Positions 12,429 through 22,003 of a DNA stretch of 64,000 bases are shown here, in pieces. The stretch spans positions 239,504-303,503 of the forward strand of contig NZ_JACFXY010000005.1 of the NCBI RefSeq assembly GCF_014946725.1. Direction: 5' to 3'. The stretch comes from Mixta mediterraneensis. Lineage in GTDB: Bacteria > Pseudomonadota > Gammaproteobacteria > Enterobacterales > Enterobacteriaceae. A model generated the notes under the pieces. It was not told the DNA's origin. It worked only from the letters and a program-made list of their open reading frames with translations, and searched no databases. The position numbers were made by a program, and so were the translations under genes. Within the stretch, counting starts at the first letter, position 1. Each line of letters begins with the position of its first letter.

Positions 12429-13409
12429 ATGTTCGTCGCTACCGCACTATTGATTATCGGTCTGCTTTTACTGGCGTATGGTGCCGATCGTCTGGTGTTT
12501 AGCGCCTCAATACTTTGCCGCTCTTTTGGCATGCCGCCCTTGATCATTGGTATGACAGTGGTCAGCATTGGCACATCGCTCCCGGAAATCATTCTCTCTT
12601 TTTCCGCGGCTCAACATGGTCAGATGGATCTGGCGGTGGGTACTGCACTCGGTTCGAACATTACTAATATCCTGTTGATTTTAGGCAGGGCGGCATTACT
12701 GCATCCACTTACCGTCCATTCAAATTTAGTGCGTCGCGAACTGCCGTTAATGCTGCTGGTCTCATTATTGAGCGGCATAACGCTGTTTGATAATGAGCTT
12801 AGTCGACTTGATGGTTTGGGCTTAATTGCACTTGCCGCCATCTATTTGATCGTGGTGATCCAGATTGCGCGCAAAGCTGAGCGCAATAATAACGACACGC
12901 TGACGCGTGAACAGCTGGCTGAACTTCCACGCGAAGAGAGCGGCAACACCGTCGCTTTTCTTTGGCTGGCAGTCGCACTGATTATTTTACCGATGTCGAC
13001 GCGTATGGTGATCGACAACGCCACGGTGTTTGCCGACTATTTCGGCGTCAACGAATTAGTGATGGGTTTAACGCTGATTGCGGTTGGCACCAGTTTGCCA
13101 GAGCTGGCTACCGTGCTTGCAGGTGCGTTGAAAGGTGAAGATGATATTGCTATCGGTAATTTGATTGGTGCCAATATTTATAATGTTGCCATTGTGCTGG
13201 GCTTACCAGCGTTAATTCATCCTGGCAGCATAGATTATCACGCCTTTGCACGCGATTACTGGGTGATGCTTGGCGTGAGCGCACTATTTGCTCTGCTCTG
13301 CCTGCTACGCCGCCGTCGTATTGGTCGCGCCGCAGGCACACTTTTACTCTGTGGGTTCATCGTCTGGATGACGCTGCTGTGGTTGCAGCCTGCGTTTATC
13401 GACGGCTAA
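12429..13409 (+). CDS. yrbG: YrbG, calcium/sodium antiporter family protein
   Basis: Inner-membrane cation/calcium exchanger-family protein of 326 residues. I chose the ATG at 12429 because an AAGGA sits seven bases upstream and the family begins with a hydrophobic helix (FVATALLIIGLLLLAYGADR); an upstream GTG at 12396 is in frame but less likely. The two inverted alpha-repeats are visible as VSIGTSLPEIILS with GTALGSNITNILLILG, and AVGTSLPELATVLAG with GNLIGANIYNVAIVLG. Not essential in E. coli; transport role uncertain. Heads the kds/lpt gene group. Confidence 0.93.
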   Translation: MFVATALLIIGLLLLAYGADRLVFSASILCRSFGMPPLIIGMTVVSIGTSLPEIILSFSAAQHGQMDLAVGTALGSNITNILLILGRAALLHPLTVHSNLVRRELPLMLLVSLLSGITLFDNELSRLDGLGLIALAAIYLIVVIQIARKAERNNNDTLTREQLAELPREESGNTVAFLWLAVALIILPMSTRMVIDNATVFADYFGVNELVMGLTLIAVGTSLPELATVLAGALKGEDDIAIGNLIGANIYNVAIVLGLPALIHPGSIDYHAFARDYWVMLGVSALFALLCLLRRRRIGRAAGTLLLCGFIVWMTLLWLQPAFIDG

Positions 13410-13425
13410 AAAGGATAGATTTTCC

Positions 13426-14412
13426 ATGTCACATCAGCAATCAATCGGTGATTTTGATTTCCAGCGAGCAGGTAAAACCGTGCTGCGTATTGAGCGCGAA
13501 GGGCTGGAACAGCTCGACCAGTATATCAATGAAGATTTTGCACGCGCTTGCGCCATGATTTACCACTGCAAAGGCAAAGTCGTGGTGATGGGGATGGGAA
13601 AATCGGGCCATATCGGCAAAAAGATGGCCGCCACCTTCGCCAGCACCGGCACTCCCGCGTTTTTTGTCCATCCCGGTGAAGCCAGCCACGGCGATCTGGG
13701 GATGGTTGGCCGTGATGATGTGATTATCGCTATTTCAAACAGCGGTGAATCCAACGAAATTCTGGCGCTGATCCCGGTCATTAAACGTCAAAAAATTACG
13801 CTTATCTGTATGACCAGCCGGACAGAAAGCGCCATGAGCCGCGAGGCCGACGTGCATTTATGCGTCAAAGTGCCGCAGGAAGCCTGCCCGCTTGGCCTCG
13901 CGCCGACCAGCAGCACCACCGCGACCTTAGTCATGGGCGACGCCTTAGCCGTTGCGCTGTTAGAAGCACGGGGCTTTACGCCAGAAGACTTTGCCTTGTC
14001 GCATCCCGGTGGCGCATTGGGCCGTAAGCTGCTGCTTCATGTCAGCGATATTATGCACAGCGGCGATGAAATACCGTACGTTGATCACCATGCCTCTTTA
14101 CGGGATGCGCTGCTGGAAATTACCCGTAAAAATCTCGGTTTGACCGTGATTGTTGACGATCTGATGAAAATTGAAGGTATTTTTACGGATGGTGATTTAC
14201 GCCGCATCTTTGATATGGGAATTGATTTCCAGCACGCGACCATTGCAGAAGTGATGACGCGTGGCGGTATTCGTGTTCGCCCCAACGTGCTGGCGGTGGA
14301 TGCGTTGAATCTGATGCAAACCAAAAATATCACTGCGCTGCTGGTGGCCGATGACGATCGTCTGCTCGGTGTGGTACATATGCATGACATGCTACGCGCC
14401 GGCGTAGTCTGA
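13426..14412 (+). CDS. kdsD: KdsD, D-arabinose 5-phosphate isomerase
   Basis: Converts ribulose 5-phosphate to arabinose 5-phosphate for Kdo synthesis. 328 residues, the E. coli length: a SIS domain (GKSGHIGKKMAATFASTGTP, SNSGESNEIL, SHPGGALGRKLL) followed by two CBS domains (about 205-328). It starts 16 bases after yrbG and is followed closely by kdsC. Confidence 0.97.
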   Translation: MSHQQSIGDFDFQRAGKTVLRIEREGLEQLDQYINEDFARACAMIYHCKGKVVVMGMGKSGHIGKKMAATFASTGTPAFFVHPGEASHGDLGMVGRDDVIIAISNSGESNEILALIPVIKRQKITLICMTSRTESAMSREADVHLCVKVPQEACPLGLAPTSSTTATLVMGDALAVALLEARGFTPEDFALSHPGGALGRKLLLHVSDIMHSGDEIPYVDHHASLRDALLEITRKNLGLTVIVDDLMKIEGIFTDGDLRRIFDMGIDFQHATIAEVMTRGGIRVRPNVLAVDALNLMQTKNITALLVADDDRLLGVVHMHDMLRAGVV

Positions 14413-14425
14413 ACAGGAAAAGAGA

Positions 14426-14992
14426 ATGCCGTTGGAAACTGCCCTAATAGAAACCTGCTACGGCCCGGTTCGCGCCGATGTCATGACGCGCGCCAGTAAC
14501 ATTCGCCTGTTGATTTGTGATGTCGATGGTGTGATGTCAGATGGCGTTATTTTCATGGGAAATAACGGTGAAGAACTCAAAGACTTCAACGTGCGCGACG
14601 GGTATGGCATTCGCTGTCTGCTGACCTCTGATGTGGAAGTGGCTATTATAACTGGCCGCAATGCCCGTCTGATGGAAGATCGTTGTAAAACGCTCGGCAT
14701 CCGTCATCTTTATCAGGGTCAGTCGGATAAGCTTTTGGCCTATCGCGAACTTCTGGATAAACTGTCGCTTTCCGACGAGCAGGTCGCCTATATCGGTGAC
14801 GACTTGATCGACTGGCCGGTAATGGCCAAAGTGGGTTTGAGTGTGGCGGTAGCGGATGCACATCCTGTTTTGCTGCCGCGCGCTAACTACGTGACGCGTA
14901 TTGCCGGTGGACGCGGTGCGGTACGTGAGTTATGTGACCTGATCTTAATGGCACAGAACAAATTTGAGGATGCCAAAGGGCAATCAGTATGA
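14426..14992 (+). CDS. kdsC: KdsC, Kdo 8-phosphate phosphatase
   Basis: HAD-superfamily phosphatase of the Kdo pathway; 188 residues, as in E. coli. The HAD nucleophile motif is ICDVDGVMSDG, the second motif ITGR, and the metal-binding motif IGDDLIDWPVM. Its stop overlaps the lptC start by four bases. Confidence 0.97.
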   Translation: MPLETALIETCYGPVRADVMTRASNIRLLICDVDGVMSDGVIFMGNNGEELKDFNVRDGYGIRCLLTSDVEVAIITGRNARLMEDRCKTLGIRHLYQGQSDKLLAYRELLDKLSLSDEQVAYIGDDLIDWPVMAKVGLSVAVADAHPVLLPRANYVTRIAGGRGAVRELCDLILMAQNKFEDAKGQSV

Positions 14993-15567
14993 GTAAAAGC
15001 AGGCGTTGGATAACGCTGATTCTGATCTTAATTGCACTGATCCTGATTGGCTGGAATCTGACCAATCAGGATGATCCGGGCACGCCCGTGGCTGCCGATA
15101 ATCAGGCGCCCACTTATACCAGCGCTGACTCCAATACGGTGGTGTACAACCCGCAGGGTGCTTTGGCGTATAAGCTGGTGTCAGACAAAGTCACCTATTT
15201 TTCCGTTGACGAGCTGAGCTGGTTCGATAATCCCGTGATGACCACGTACGACGAAAATAAAGTACCAACCTGGTCAGTACGTGCAGACAAAGCAAAGCTG
15301 ACCAAAGATCGTATGCTTTATCTGTACGGACATGTTGAGCTCAATACGCTGACGCAGGATTCACAGCTTCAGCGTATTAAAACCGATAATGCGCAGGTAA
15401 ACCTTGTCACTCAGGATGTTACCTCTGACGATCAGGTGACCTTGTATGGCCGCAGCTTTAACTCCACCGGTATGAAAATGCGCGGTAATTTACGGACAAA
15501 AAACGCTGAGTTAATCGAAAAGGTCAAAACTTCTTATGAAATCCAAAATGAACAAAAACAACCTTAA
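14989..15567 (+). CDS. lptC: LptC, LPS transport protein
   Basis: Bitopic inner-membrane component of the Lpt bridge that passes LPS from LptB2FG to LptA. 192 residues. One N-terminal membrane helix (WITLILILIALILIGWNLT) precedes the periplasmic beta-jellyroll (VVYNPQGALAYKLVSDKV, LYGHVELNTL). It overlaps kdsC by 4 bases and lptA by 32. Confidence 0.96.
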   Translation: MSKSRRWITLILILIALILIGWNLTNQDDPGTPVAADNQAPTYTSADSNTVVYNPQGALAYKLVSDKVTYFSVDELSWFDNPVMTTYDENKVPTWSVRADKAKLTKDRMLYLYGHVELNTLTQDSQLQRIKTDNAQVNLVTQDVTSDDQVTLYGRSFNSTGMKMRGNLRTKNAELIEKVKTSYEIQNEQKQP

Positions 15568-16081
15568 GTATTTACTGGCAAGCGTAATGCTTGCGACCAG
15601 TGTTCCAGCGCTGGCTTTGACCGGTGACTCGGATAAACCCGTAAATATCGACTCGCAGAACCAGGCGCTGGACCTGCAAGGTAACGTCGCAACGTTTACC
15701 GGCAACGTTATCGTGACTCAGGGTTCTATCAAAATCACGGCTGACAAAGTGGTGGTGACGCGTCCGGGCGGTGACAGTAAAAAAACTATTGTTGATGGTT
15801 ACGGCACGCCAGCAACGTTCTATCAAATGCAGGACAGCGGCAAACCGGTGCAGGGCCATGCAGCAAAACTGCATTATGAGCTGGCTAACGATTTCGTTGA
15901 GCTGACCGGCAATGCCTATATCGAGCAGCAAGACAGCAATATCAAAGGTGATCGCATTACTTATCTGGTTAAAGAGCAGAAAATGCAGGCTTACAGCCAG
16001 GGCCAGAGCAAGCGCGTAACCACGGTACTGGTGCCATCGCAATTGCAAAATAAGCCCAACAGCGGAAAGAAGAGTAACTGA
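15536..16081 (+). CDS. lptA: LptA, periplasmic LPS bridge protein
   Basis: Periplasmic protein polymerising into the LPS bridge. 181 residues with a signal peptide ending VPALA before [10 protein letters not shown], and the OstA core [52 protein letters not shown]. An internal ATG at 15548 is an alternative start; the upstream one matches the E. coli N-terminus better. In many enterobacteria a SigmaE promoter lies within lptC; I did not find a clear one. Confidence 0.96.
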   Translation: MKSKMNKNNLKYLLASVMLATSVPALALTGDSDKPVNIDSQNQALDLQGNVATFTGNVIVTQGSIKITADKVVVTRPGGDSKKTIVDGYGTPATFYQMQDSGKPVQGHAAKLHYELANDFVELTGNAYIEQQDSNIKGDRITYLVKEQKMQAYSQGQSKRVTTVLVPSQLQNKPNSGKKSN

Positions 16082-16086
16082 TAGCT

Positions 16087-16812
16087 ATGGCCACATTAAT
16101 CGCAGAAAACCTGGCGAAGGCATATAAAAGCCGTCGCGTAGTAGAAGACGTCAGCCTGCAGGTAAAATCCGGCGAGATTGTCGGCCTGCTGGGCCCTAAC
16201 GGTGCGGGTAAAACCACCACCTTTTACATGGTTGTTGGCATTGTGCCACGCGATGCCGGCCGCATTATTATTGATGATGAAGACATCAGCATTTTGCCAC
16301 TGCATGCCCGTGCTCGTCGTGGTATTGGCTATCTCCCGCAGGAAGCCTCTATTTTTCGCCGTCTGAGCGTGTTCGACAATTTAATGGCGGTGTTGCAGAT
16401 TCGTGATGATCTGACTGAAGAGCAGCGTCAGGATCGCGCCAAAGAGCTGATGGAAGAATTTCACATCGAACATCTGCGTGACAGCATGGGACAGGCATTG
16501 TCTGGGGGTGAACGTCGCCGCGTCGAAATTGCGCGTGCCCTGGCAGCTAATCCCAAATTTATCCTGTTGGATGAGCCCTTTGCGGGCGTTGACCCTATCT
16601 CGGTTATCGACATCAAAAAGATCATTGAGCATCTGCGTGATAGCGGCCTTGGCGTGCTGATTACCGACCATAATGTTCGTGAGACCCTGGCAGTATGTGA
16701 ACGCGCATATATCGTCAGTCAGGGCCACCTCATCGCCCACGGTACACCCACAGAAATACTTGCTGATGAGCAGGTTAAGCGGGTTTATTTGGGCGAAGAG
16801 TTCAGACTCTGA
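16087..16812 (+). CDS. lptB: LptB, LPS transport ATPase
   Basis: ATPase of the LptB2FG LPS extractor, 241 residues as in E. coli. Walker [14 protein letters not shown]-loop [12 protein letters not shown], signature [15 protein letters not shown], Walker [14 protein letters not shown], switch region ITDHNVRE. It follows lptA by five bases and precedes rpoN, as in most enterobacteria. Confidence 0.97.
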   Translation: MATLIAENLAKAYKSRRVVEDVSLQVKSGEIVGLLGPNGAGKTTTFYMVVGIVPRDAGRIIIDDEDISILPLHARARRGIGYLPQEASIFRRLSVFDNLMAVLQIRDDLTEEQRQDRAKELMEEFHIEHLRDSMGQALSGGERRRVEIARALAANPKFILLDEPFAGVDPISVIDIKKIIEHLRDSGLGVLITDHNVRETLAVCERAYIVSQGHLIAHGTPTEILADEQVKRVYLGEEFRL

Positions 16813-16859
16813 TAAGGTGTGGCTAATACTGACGTTTGCTGAGGAAAATCAATCCTGTC

Positions 16860-18293
16860 ATGAAGCAAGGTTTACAACTCAGGCTCAGCCAACAGCTGGC
16901 GATGACACCCCAGCTGCAACAGGCTATCCGGCTGTTGCAGCTTTCGACGCTTGAACTTCAGCAAGAGTTACAGCTCGCGCTGGAAAGTAATCCGCTGCTT
17001 GAACAAACCGATGTACATGAAGAAGTCGACGCCCACGACTATCAGGAAGCCGAAGCGCTGGATACACGTGAAGCGCTTGAGCAAAAAGATATGCCGGAAG
17101 AATTGCCACTCGATGCAACCTGGGACGAGATTTATACCGCAGGCACGCCGTCAGGCACTGGCACCGATTATCAGGATGATGAATTACCCATTTATCAGGG
17201 TGAAACGACCCAATCGCTGCAGGATTATTTGATGTGGCAGGTTGGGCTAACGCCTTTTACTGATAACGACCGCGCGATTGCCACCTCTATCGTTGATGCT
17301 ATTGATGATACGGGCTACCTTACTGTTTCGCTTGAAGAGATCCTTGACAGCATCGGTAACGAAGAGCTGGAACTGGATGAGGTTGAAGCCGTATTAAAAC
17401 GCATCCAGCGTTTTGATCCGATAGGCGTGGGTTCCCGTGATTTACGTGATTGCCTGCTGGTGCAGCTATCACAATATGCGCCTGATACGCCGATGCTGGC
17501 CGAAGCGCGTTCGATCGTCAGCAATCACCTTGATCTGCTGGCGAACCATGATTTCCGCAGTCTGATGCGTATGACACGTCTCAAAGAAGACGTGTTAAAA
17601 GAAGCCATGATACTGATTCAATCACTGGACCCCCGTCCGGGACAATCGGTCAATACTGGCGAGCCGGAATATGTTATTCCTGATGTGCTGGTACGTAAGA
17701 TCGGATCCCGCTGGACGGTTGATCTTAATGCGGACAGTCTGCCGCGTTTGAAGATTAATCAGCACTATGCCGCGATGGGCGGTTCGTCACGCAATGACAG
17801 CGATAACCAGTTTATTCGTAGCCATTTGCAGGAAGCCAAATGGCTGATTAAAAGCCTGGAAAGCCGTAATGATACTTTGCTGAAAGTGACGCGTTGTATT
17901 GTTGAACAACAACAGGATTTTTTTGAACAGGGCGAAGAATTTATGCGTCCTATGGTACTGGCGGATATTGCCCAGGCCGTTGAAATGCATGAATCGACGA
18001 TTTCCCGCGTAACCACGCAAAAATATTTGCACAGCCCGCGTGGTATTTTTGAATTGAAGTATTTTTTCTCCAGTCACGTCAATACCGAAGGTGGCGGCGA
18101 AGCATCGTCCACCGCGATTCGCGCACTGGTCAAAAAATTAATTTCGGCGGAAAATCCAGCCAAACCCTTGAGCGACAGTAAGCTCACCACCATGTTATCT
18201 GATCAAGGGATCATGGTGGCGCGTCGAACCGTCGCTAAATATCGCGAGTCTTTATCCATCCCGCCATCAAATCAGCGTAAACAGCTGGTTTGA
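16860..18293 (+). CDS. rpoN: RpoN, RNA polymerase sigma-54
   Basis: Alternative sigma factor for nitrogen and other enhancer-dependent genes. The ATG at 16860 gives [20 protein letters not shown] and 477 residues, the E. coli length; an in-frame ATG at 16836 is rejected. Glutamine/leucine-rich region I, acidic region II (about 60-115), the core-binding region and the C-terminal RpoN box ([10 protein letters not shown]) are all present. Heads the rpoN-hpf-ptsN-rapZ-npr nitrogen-PTS cluster. Confidence 0.97.
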   Translation: MKQGLQLRLSQQLAMTPQLQQAIRLLQLSTLELQQELQLALESNPLLEQTDVHEEVDAHDYQEAEALDTREALEQKDMPEELPLDATWDEIYTAGTPSGTGTDYQDDELPIYQGETTQSLQDYLMWQVGLTPFTDNDRAIATSIVDAIDDTGYLTVSLEEILDSIGNEELELDEVEAVLKRIQRFDPIGVGSRDLRDCLLVQLSQYAPDTPMLAEARSIVSNHLDLLANHDFRSLMRMTRLKEDVLKEAMILIQSLDPRPGQSVNTGEPEYVIPDVLVRKIGSRWTVDLNADSLPRLKINQHYAAMGGSSRNDSDNQFIRSHLQEAKWLIKSLESRNDTLLKVTRCIVEQQQDFFEQGEEFMRPMVLADIAQAVEMHESTISRVTTQKYLHSPRGIFELKYFFSSHVNTEGGGEASSTAIRALVKKLISAENPAKPLSDSKLTTMLSDQGIMVARRTVAKYRESLSIPPSNQRKQLV

Positions 18294-18314
18294 AAGAAAT
18301 GAGAAGGAAGACCT

Positions 18315-18602
18315 ATGCAGCTAAACCTCACGGGGCAACACGTTGAAATCACTGACTCACTACGTGAATTCGTCAGTGGGAAATTTGCCAAACTGGAACA
18401 CTATTTTGATCATATCAATCAGGTTTATATTGTTCTGAAAATTGAGAAGGTCACTCAAATTGCCGATGCGACTTTACACGTCAATGGTGGCGAGCTGCAC
18501 GCCACATCGGAAGCGGAAGATATGTATGCGGCTATTGACGGGTTGATTGATAAACTCACTCGTCAACTAACCAAACACAAAGACAAACTGAAAAAACACT
18601 AA
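18315..18602 (+). CDS. hpf: HPF, ribosome hibernation promoting factor
   Basis: Short-type HPF (95 residues) that binds the 30S A/P site and promotes 100S dimers in stationary phase. The start MQLNLTGQHVEITDSLREFV is typical, and the basic C-terminal helix DKLTRQLTKHKDKLKKH is present. It follows rpoN by 21 bases. Confidence 0.96.
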   Translation: MQLNLTGQHVEITDSLREFVSGKFAKLEHYFDHINQVYIVLKIEKVTQIADATLHVNGGELHATSEAEDMYAAIDGLIDKLTRQLTKHKDKLKKH

Positions 18603-18646
18603 CCTTCACGCTGGCAGAGCGCTTATCGCGCTAACGCGGACAGGAT

Positions 18647-18670
18647 GGGGCGGATTAACCGCCCCGTTTT
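18647..18670 (+). terminator. Hairpin with T tract between hpf and ptsN
   Basis: A 7-bp GC stem (18647-18653 with 18659-18665), 5-base loop and GTTTT tail. As it sits inside the rpoN-npr cluster it probably acts as a partial terminator or an mRNA 3' end for rpoN-hpf. Confidence 0.7.
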
Positions 18671-18752
18671 GTCATCTATGCCAGCGCCATCTGATGTCAG
18701 CATAAACGTGACATGCCTGCCTCAGTGGCTATGTGAACTCGCAAGTGAAACG

Positions 18753-19235
18753 ATGATGAACAACGATCTGACCCTGGAATTGAGCTCAGTACTTTCGCTG
18801 GACTGCACCCGCAGCGGCGTACATTGCCAGAGCAAAAAACGTGCGCTGGAAATTATCAGTGAACTGGCCGCTAAGCAGCTCAACCTGCCGCACCAAACGC
18901 TTTTCGAAGCCATTCTTACCCGTGAGCGCATGGGAAGTACCGGCATTGGCAACGGGATTGCTATTCCTCACGGTAAGCTGGAGGAGGATACGCTTCGCGC
19001 CGTTGGCGTGTTTATCAGCCTTGAACAGCCTATTGCCTTTGACGCGGTGGATAATCAGCCGGTCGATCTGTTGTTTGCCCTTCTGGTCCCGGCAGATCAG
19101 TGCAAAACGCATTTGCATACCCTTTCTTTGGTAGCAAAAAGACTGGCAGATAAAACGGTCTGTCGCCGCCTGCGTGCGGCGCAGAGTAATGAAGAACTCT
19201 ACGCCATCATTACCGAAAATCAGCCAGAACAATAA
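18753..19235 (+). CDS. ptsN: PtsN, nitrogen-PTS EIIA
   Basis: EIIA-Ntr phosphoacceptor that links PTS-Ntr to potassium and nitrogen control. I took the ATG at 18753 ([14 protein letters not shown]), giving 160 residues close to E. coli PtsN (163); the open frame extends much further upstream through the hpf terminator but without similarity. The phosphorylated histidine is His73 in [14 protein letters not shown] by count. [15 protein letters not shown] is strongly conserved. Confidence 0.95.
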   Translation: MMNNDLTLELSSVLSLDCTRSGVHCQSKKRALEIISELAAKQLNLPHQTLFEAILTRERMGSTGIGNGIAIPHGKLEEDTLRAVGVFISLEQPIAFDAVDNQPVDLLFALLVPADQCKTHLHTLSLVAKRLADKTVCRRLRAAQSNEELYAIITENQPEQ

Positions 19236-19282
19236 AGCGTCACTACCGGCCCCGCGCCGGTTTTAAAACGGGAGAGAAGGTC

Positions 19283-20137
19283 ATGGTGCTGATGATCGTT
19301 AGCGGTCGGTCAGGGTCAGGAAAATCAGTGGCACTGCGTGCACTGGAAGACATGGGATTTTACTGCGTTGATAACCTGCCGGTGGTGTTATTGCCAGCGT
19401 TAGCAAACTCGCTGGCCGAGCGCAATATCTCCGCAGCCGTAAGCATTGATGTGCGTAACATGCCAGAGTCGCCGGAAATCTTCGAGACTGCGCTGAACAA
19501 TTTGCCTGATACGTTTTCACCACAGCTGCTATTCCTTGACGCCGATCGCAATACCTTGATCCGCCGCTATAGCGATACGCGTCGCCTGCATCCGCTTTCC
19601 AGTAAAAATCTGTCACTGGAAAGCGCGATCGATGAAGAGAATGATCTGCTGGAGCCGCTGCGCTCACGTGCCGATCTGATTATCGATACCTCAGAAATGT
19701 CAGTGCATGAGCTGGCAGAGATGCTGCGCACGCGTCTGTTGGGTAAACGTGAACGTGAACTGACCATGGTTTTTGAATCATTCGGCTTCAAACATGGTAT
19801 TCCGATTGATGCCGATTACGTATTTGATGTGCGCTTTTTACCCAACCCGCACTGGGATCCTAAACTGCGCCCTATGACAGGTCTTGATCGTCCGGTTGCC
19901 GCGTTTTTAGATCGTCATACGGAAGTGCACAACTTTATCTATCAGACGCGCAGCTATCTGGAGCTGTGGCTGCCGATGCTGGAAACCAATAATCGCAGCT
20001 ACTTAACCGTGGCAATCGGTTGTACCGGTGGCAAACATCGTTCGGTATATATCGCTGAACAATTAGCTGATTACTTCCGCTCCCGCGGTAAAAATGTGCA
20101 GTCTCGCCATCGTACGCTGGAAAAACGCAAATCATGA
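19283..20137 (+). CDS. rapZ: RapZ, RNase adaptor protein
   Basis: Binds the sRNA GlmZ and delivers it to RNase E, controlling glmS. 284 residues, as in E. coli: N-terminal Walker [12 protein letters not shown], and a conserved C-terminal RNA-binding domain ([20 protein letters not shown], ending HRTLEKRKS). Its stop overlaps the npr start by four bases. Confidence 0.97.
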   Translation: MVLMIVSGRSGSGKSVALRALEDMGFYCVDNLPVVLLPALANSLAERNISAAVSIDVRNMPESPEIFETALNNLPDTFSPQLLFLDADRNTLIRRYSDTRRLHPLSSKNLSLESAIDEENDLLEPLRSRADLIIDTSEMSVHELAEMLRTRLLGKRERELTMVFESFGFKHGIPIDADYVFDVRFLPNPHWDPKLRPMTGLDRPVAAFLDRHTEVHNFIYQTRSYLELWLPMLETNNRSYLTVAIGCTGGKHRSVYIAEQLADYFRSRGKNVQSRHRTLEKRKS

Positions 20138-20406
20138 CCATCAAACAAACGGTAGAAATCAAAAACAAGTTGGGTATGCACGCCCGCCCGGCTATGAAGC
20201 TGTTTGAATTAGTCCAGAGTTTTGATGCAGAGGTGCTGTTGCGAAATGAGGCGGGCACAGAAGCTGAGGCCAGTAGCGTCATTGCGCTCTTAATGCTGGA
20301 TTCTGCCAAAGGCGGTCATATTGAAATCGAAGCCAGCGGCCCGGAAGAAACCCAGGCGCTGGCGGCGGTTATTGAGCTGTTTGAAGCGGGCTTCGACGAA
20401 GAATAA
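20134..20406 (+). CDS. npr: NPr, nitrogen-PTS HPr
   Basis: Phosphocarrier between EI-Ntr (PtsP) and PtsN. 90 residues; phosphorylatable His16 in [10 protein letters not shown] by count, and the Ser/Leu-rich [16 protein letters not shown] segment. Translationally coupled to rapZ. It meets mtgA tail to tail with only three bases between stops. Confidence 0.96.
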   Translation: MTIKQTVEIKNKLGMHARPAMKLFELVQSFDAEVLLRNEAGTEAEASSVIALLMLDSAKGGHIEIEASGPEETQALAAVIELFEAGFDEE

Positions 20407-20409
20407 GTC

Positions 20410-21126
20410 CTAAAGCCTGTTACGTTGCAGAAACCTTTCGCCGCCTAACTGGCGCATTTGCCGCATGATCCATTGCTGACGCTGGCGAATGTACCCCGAC
20501 GGCGCATCAGCGTGAAAACGAATGGGATTGGGCAACACAGCAGCAAGTAGCGCCGCTTCCGACATCGTCAGGCGGCTGGCCGGTTTATGGAAATAGCGCT
20601 GCGCGGCAGCCTCCACGCCAAACGTCCCCGCGCCGAATTCAGCAATATTCAGGTAAACCGTAAGTATGCGGCGCTTAGTCCATACCGTTTCGATCCCTAC
20701 CGTCAGCCCCGCCTCCAGCCCCTTTCGTAGCCAGCTACGTCCATCCCATAAGAACAAATTTTTCGCCGTTTGTTGTGATAAGGTCGATGCGCCACGCATT
20801 CTTTCATCGCGGCTGTCTAATACCGATTCAATCGCCGCCATATCAAAACCCCAGTGTACCGGAAACTTCTGATCTTCAGAGGCAATAACCGCTAATCCTA
20901 TCCACGGGGAGATGTCGTCGTGCCCAACCCAGTCGGAATGTGCCACATAATCGAAATGACCGCTGAACCAGGCACCGAGTTGACGTTCAACCATGACGGC
21001 TGAAAAAGGGACCGGCAGAAATGAGAAAAGCAGAATCCCCGCTAACCATCCTCCTAACACTGCCAATATTATGCGTAAAGTTAGAGACTTAATTCGCTGC
21101 CCTGGGCTTCCTTTATACTTGTTCAT
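20410..21126 (-). CDS. mtgA: MtgA, monofunctional peptidoglycan glycosyltransferase
   Basis: GT51 enzyme that polymerises lipid II. 238 residues (E. coli 242). One N-terminal membrane anchor ([20 protein letters not shown]) and the GT51 motifs [42 protein letters not shown] and [15 protein letters not shown]. In E. coli elbB follows upstream before arcB; here there is no such gene. Confidence 0.96.
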   Translation of the reverse strand: MNKYKGSPGQRIKSLTLRIILAVLGGWLAGILLFSFLPVPFSAVMVERQLGAWFSGHFDYVAHSDWVGHDDISPWIGLAVIASEDQKFPVHWGFDMAAIESVLDSRDERMRGASTLSQQTAKNLFLWDGRSWLRKGLEAGLTVGIETVWTKRRILTVYLNIAEFGAGTFGVEAAAQRYFHKPASRLTMSEAALLAAVLPNPIRFHADAPSGYIRQRQQWIMRQMRQLGGERFLQRNRL

Positions 21127-21888
21127 GCAATGTTCTCTTACTTGTTTTAAGCATTAATCAATCACTGCGTTAACGACTGGATTAAACGCCAATTTTCCGG
21201 CAAAAAATGGCTGCCTTACTGAGCAGCTTCTGTACGAATCACGACAAAAAGCGGGAATTTCACTGAAACAGATCGAATCACTTCAAGCACTTCCGTTAAA
21301 AAGGAATCGGTTCCATCACGTTGTCGTATTTAGCTAATTTTTAAGTAAATACTTAACGATTTATGATATACGCGCCTGAGAAAGTTTAGTGTTATTTAAC
21401 TATAATCGCATTCCTTGTTCTATATTCTTCTTTGCCTGATCAAAAAATTACGATTATCGAGAAAATTCTGGCCCTTTACCATCTACTAAACAGCAAAATA
21501 CGTTCAAATTTTAACCGGAATTCATCAGAAAATTAATTGCCATAACTGTTAACTGGAAATTTCTCCGCCAGCTTTCCAAAAAGTTTTGGATAAACACTAA
21601 ACGATTCAGCACTGGGCTTTACTTATCAACCTGTTAACGACAGAAATCGCCCTTTTTACAGGATTGTTATCCATTTGGTGCATGGGCATTTCGTTTAACA
21701 TGATTCGGTGATGTAAAAGCGAGCAAAAAAGCCAGCGAATGATCAAAATTAGCGCAATACAACGCGTAAATTAATTCCTTACTTGACTGTGTTGCCAAAT
21801 TAATGTTTTCTGTATTTAAACGCTGCTCAACATCACACATTTTAATGAATCTTGTCACAAACTACGATGAATTTGCTAAACTGATTTC
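21127..21888. other. Gene-free AT-rich stretch upstream of arcZ
   Basis: About 760 bases between mtgA and ArcZ without a credible reading frame on either strand. The open frames here are short and look like nothing known. In E. coli this space holds elbB on the minus strand; no remnant of it could be recognised by eye. The mtgA promoter should lie near 21130-21250. Confidence 0.6.
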
Positions 21889-22003
21889 AGTGTTAACCAA
21901 TACCACGCTGTTGCGCTCAAATCCTCTAAGTATAGCAACAGCGCTTTTTTCCCTGGTGTTGGCGCAGTATTCGCGCACCCCGGCCTCGGCTGGGGTCATT
22001 TTT
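21889..22003 (+). ncRNA. arcZ: ArcZ small regulatory RNA
   Basis: Hfq-dependent sRNA that activates rpoS translation and represses motility and other targets. From about 21947 to 22003 the sequence matches E. coli ArcZ almost base for base: TTTCCCTGGTGTTGGCGCAG, then the spacer with GTATTCGCGC, then the CCCCGG terminator stem (about 21978-21997) and T run. The 5' half is different in sequence. I place the 5' end near 21889 from an extended -10 (TGCTAAACT at about 21874-21882), giving about 115 nt (E. coli 121). The T run overlaps the arcB stop codon on the other strand, as expected for the known arcB-arcZ arrangement. Confidence 0.9.
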
